From Sphingomonas aerolata (lineage in GTDB: Bacteria > Pseudomonadota > Alphaproteobacteria > Sphingomonadales > Sphingomonadaceae), in contig NZ_PZZN01000004.1 of assembly GCF_003046295.1 (NCBI RefSeq), positions 42,146 to 106,145 of the forward strand: a stretch of DNA of 64,000 nt, in the 5' to 3' direction. The notes under the pieces are model-generated. The model was not told where the DNA came from and ran no database searches. It was given only the letters and a program-made list of their open reading frames with translations. Below are positions 62,791 through 64,000 of this stretch, piece by piece; positions within the stretch are counted from its first letter, which is position 1; each line of letters opens with the position of its first letter. Made by a program: the position numbers and the translations under genes.

Positions 62791-63281
62791 AGTCCTGCCC
62801 CCTTGTGATGGACTGCCTTGAGATGAGCAGCCAATCGGACGCGCTGTGATGGTGTCAGCACCTCGGCGGCGTCGGCCAGCCCTTGGACGATCCGCCGCGA
62901 GGCACGGTCCGCCTGCTGCACCTGCTCGACTCGCAATGCCTCCAACCCGGCGCGGTCGATCGACGGCTGCAACACCAGGACGTATGCACGTTGGTGTGCG
63001 GTCCGGAACTGTGCGTGAAAGGCATTCAGATCGGTATGGACCGAATTGGCGATTAGCTTCAGCTGCGCCCTTTGCTTGGGCGTGCCGTCAGGCAGAATTT
63101 GCGTTAGAATTTTGTTGAAGTGCGCGTCGTTGATCGCAGGATCCGCTGTTGCCGAATGGCCAGACAACCCGCGTAAGGCCGGTACCGCCGAGGCTAGGCC
63201 AGCACCGGCGATCGCTGCGGTCACGGCCACGACGGCCAGCAGCCCGGCAACTGTCCGGCGTCGTTGAAAATATCGGTTCAT
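62787..63281 (-). CDS. Spy/CpxP-like periplasmic heavy-metal sensor protein
   Basis: A 164-residue protein with a signal/anchor (VAGLLAVVAVTAAIAGAGLA) and a helical Spy/CpxP-type body (LTQILPDGTPKQRAQLKLIA, FRTAHQRAYVLVLQPSIDRAGLEALR and LTPSQRVRLAAHL). Family members are periplasmic chaperone-like sensors that modulate two-component kinases. It is the first gene of the minus-strand operon with UrcA, regulator and kinase. Start 63281 (MNRYFQRRR) was chosen; longer starts to 63335 lack a signal-like opening. Confidence 0.85.
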   Translation of the reverse strand: MNRYFQRRRTVAGLLAVVAVTAAIAGAGLASAVPALRGLSGHSATADPAINDAHFNKILTQILPDGTPKQRAQLKLIANSVHTDLNAFHAQFRTAHQRAYVLVLQPSIDRAGLEALRVEQVQQADRASRRIVQGLADAAEVLTPSQRVRLAAHLKAVHHKGAGL

Positions 63282-63497
63282 TGCACAGCGCCCCATCGAA
63301 TTCAGCCGACGAACTATTCGTTGGCCGCCCTGCAATGGCAGCGCGTCTTGGCTTCAAGATGTGTACCGGGTAAAGTTTTGCAAACGTCAGCCAATTGGTG
63401 GCGACACACCTTTGTCTAACTCAACGACCGCCCTGTAGCTCTTCTGTGGGCTCGACCCATATGCGACGATATCGTCGCGGCATTCCTTGCAGGGTAT

Positions 63498-63731
63498 GAG
63501 GTGGAGACGCAGCGCCTGGAGACCGAGACGGTCAGCATCCGCCCGGATCGTGAAGTCGGACTCGCGAATCTCGACCGGCAGATCGGCCTTGCGAAGATGG
63601 AGAAGATGGTCCGCTTCACGGTTGTGCTCCGCCCTCACGCGGCCCAGAACGTCGACCGGTATTCGGAACGGAAGGATTCCGGCGTGCCGATCGATCCGAC
63701 AATCGATCTGTCGAGCATCGCTACGGCGTAG
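63498..63731 (+). CDS. Possible small hypothetical protein
   Basis: A 77-residue frame starting at GTG 63498 (VETQRLETETVSIRPD), with charged, protein-like composition and no signal peptide. The start is uncertain and the opposite strand is equally open (63387-63734). I recognise no family. It may be a remnant of a longer protein, since the same frame stays open upstream to 63420. Confidence 0.25.
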   Translation, partial: EVETQRLETETVSIRPDREVGLANLDRQIGLAKMEKMVRFTVVLRPHAAQNVDRYSERKDSGVPIDPTIDLSSIATA

Positions 63732-63866
63732 CATCGACCACGGTGAAAGAATGCCAAATTTGGGCAGGCACGTTCCAGCGCTCCGGCTTTGACCTGAGCT
63801 GTTTCCACCATCTATCTATAGAGCGAGTTGGTCTTAATGTTCGGACTACGCGCTGGCATAATAACC

Positions 63867-63902
63867 ACGACAGCCCCGAAGCTTTCGCTTCGGGGCTGTC
63901 GT
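63867..63902 (-). terminator. Terminator hairpin downstream of tRNA-fMet
   Basis: A perfect 16-bp stem (63867-63882 with 63887-63902) with a 4-nt loop lies 6 bp past the tRNA 3' end on the minus strand. The sequence after it is T-rich only in part. Confidence 0.7.
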
Positions 63903-63908
63903 AGGAGT

Positions 63909-63985
<77 letters not shown>

Positions 63986-64000
63986 ACGGTCCTGTTAGGG

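Noticed and set aside
63387..63734. 115-codon minus-strand frame
   Set aside because: No recognisable domain and no ribosome binding site seen; it is mirrored by an equally weak plus-strand frame, so neither strand can be preferred with confidence.

Overview
The window is GC-rich, densely coded bacterial DNA that looks like a Sphingomonas-type alphaproteobacterium. The basis is five TonB-dependent receptor (TBDR) genes with sphingomonad-style plug motifs, an UrcA-family protein, a FecI/FecR/STN-receptor trio, DUF2189 and YciE-type proteins, and an initiator tRNA with a C1:A72 mismatch. No replication, ribosomal or mobile-element backbone is visible. Most of the window is carbohydrate-scavenging accessory DNA.

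Region 1 (1-8.6 kb) is a sucrose-utilisation locus of the sux type: the end of a LacI-type regulator, two identical 12-bp operator palindromes, a TBDR, a GH13 amylosucrase/sucrose hydrolase, a ROK fructokinase and an MFS sugar permease. The last three are coupled by ATGA overlaps. A convergent ROK repressor follows. Region 2 (8.5-12.5 kb) is that repressor with a divergent TBDR, which is frameshifted just after its signal peptide, plus a YdcF-like protein. An operator-like palindrome sits between repressor and receptor. Region 3 (12.5-14.0 kb) holds a REP-like repeat, a deletion scar joining the 5' end of a GH92 gene to the 3' end of a TspO gene, and a DUF2189 membrane protein.

Region 4 (14.0-27.2 kb) is an alpha-mannan / high-mannose glycan locus: TBDR, GH43, GH92, GH125, GH92 on the minus strand and a divergent third GH92. 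After rsgA and a VIT1-like/DUF3833 pair comes Region 5 (29.8-39.3 kb), a FecI-type sigma factor, a FecR anti-sigma factor, an STN-domain TBDR, a GH95 and a GH29 alpha-L-fucosidase. This suggests trans-envelope signalling that controls fucoside use.

Region 6 (39.3-54 kb) mixes stress-type genes (YciE ferritin-like, SirB1-like, YflT-like), an S9 peptidase, a MASE1-PAS-GGDEF cyclase, an S41 peptidase with a membrane-bound AraC regulator, and a glycine-rich-domain protein. Between them lie several decayed gene remnants: alpha/beta hydrolase, DUF3857-like, EmrB-like MFS and DUF938. Region 7 (54.0-60.5 kb) has a TBDR between two Gfo/Idh/MocA oxidoreductases, one of them Tat-exported, and a Tat-exported NIPSNAP protein. 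Region 8 (60.6-63.3 kb) is a four-gene minus-strand operon: Spy/CpxP-like sensor, UrcA protein, OmpR-type response regulator and histidine kinase. The window ends in tRNA-fMet.

The overall picture is an outer-membrane-receptor-driven scavenger of sucrose, mannosylated and fucosylated glycans, with regulators embedded in each locus. All functional assignments come from reading motifs and family resemblance; no database search was run.
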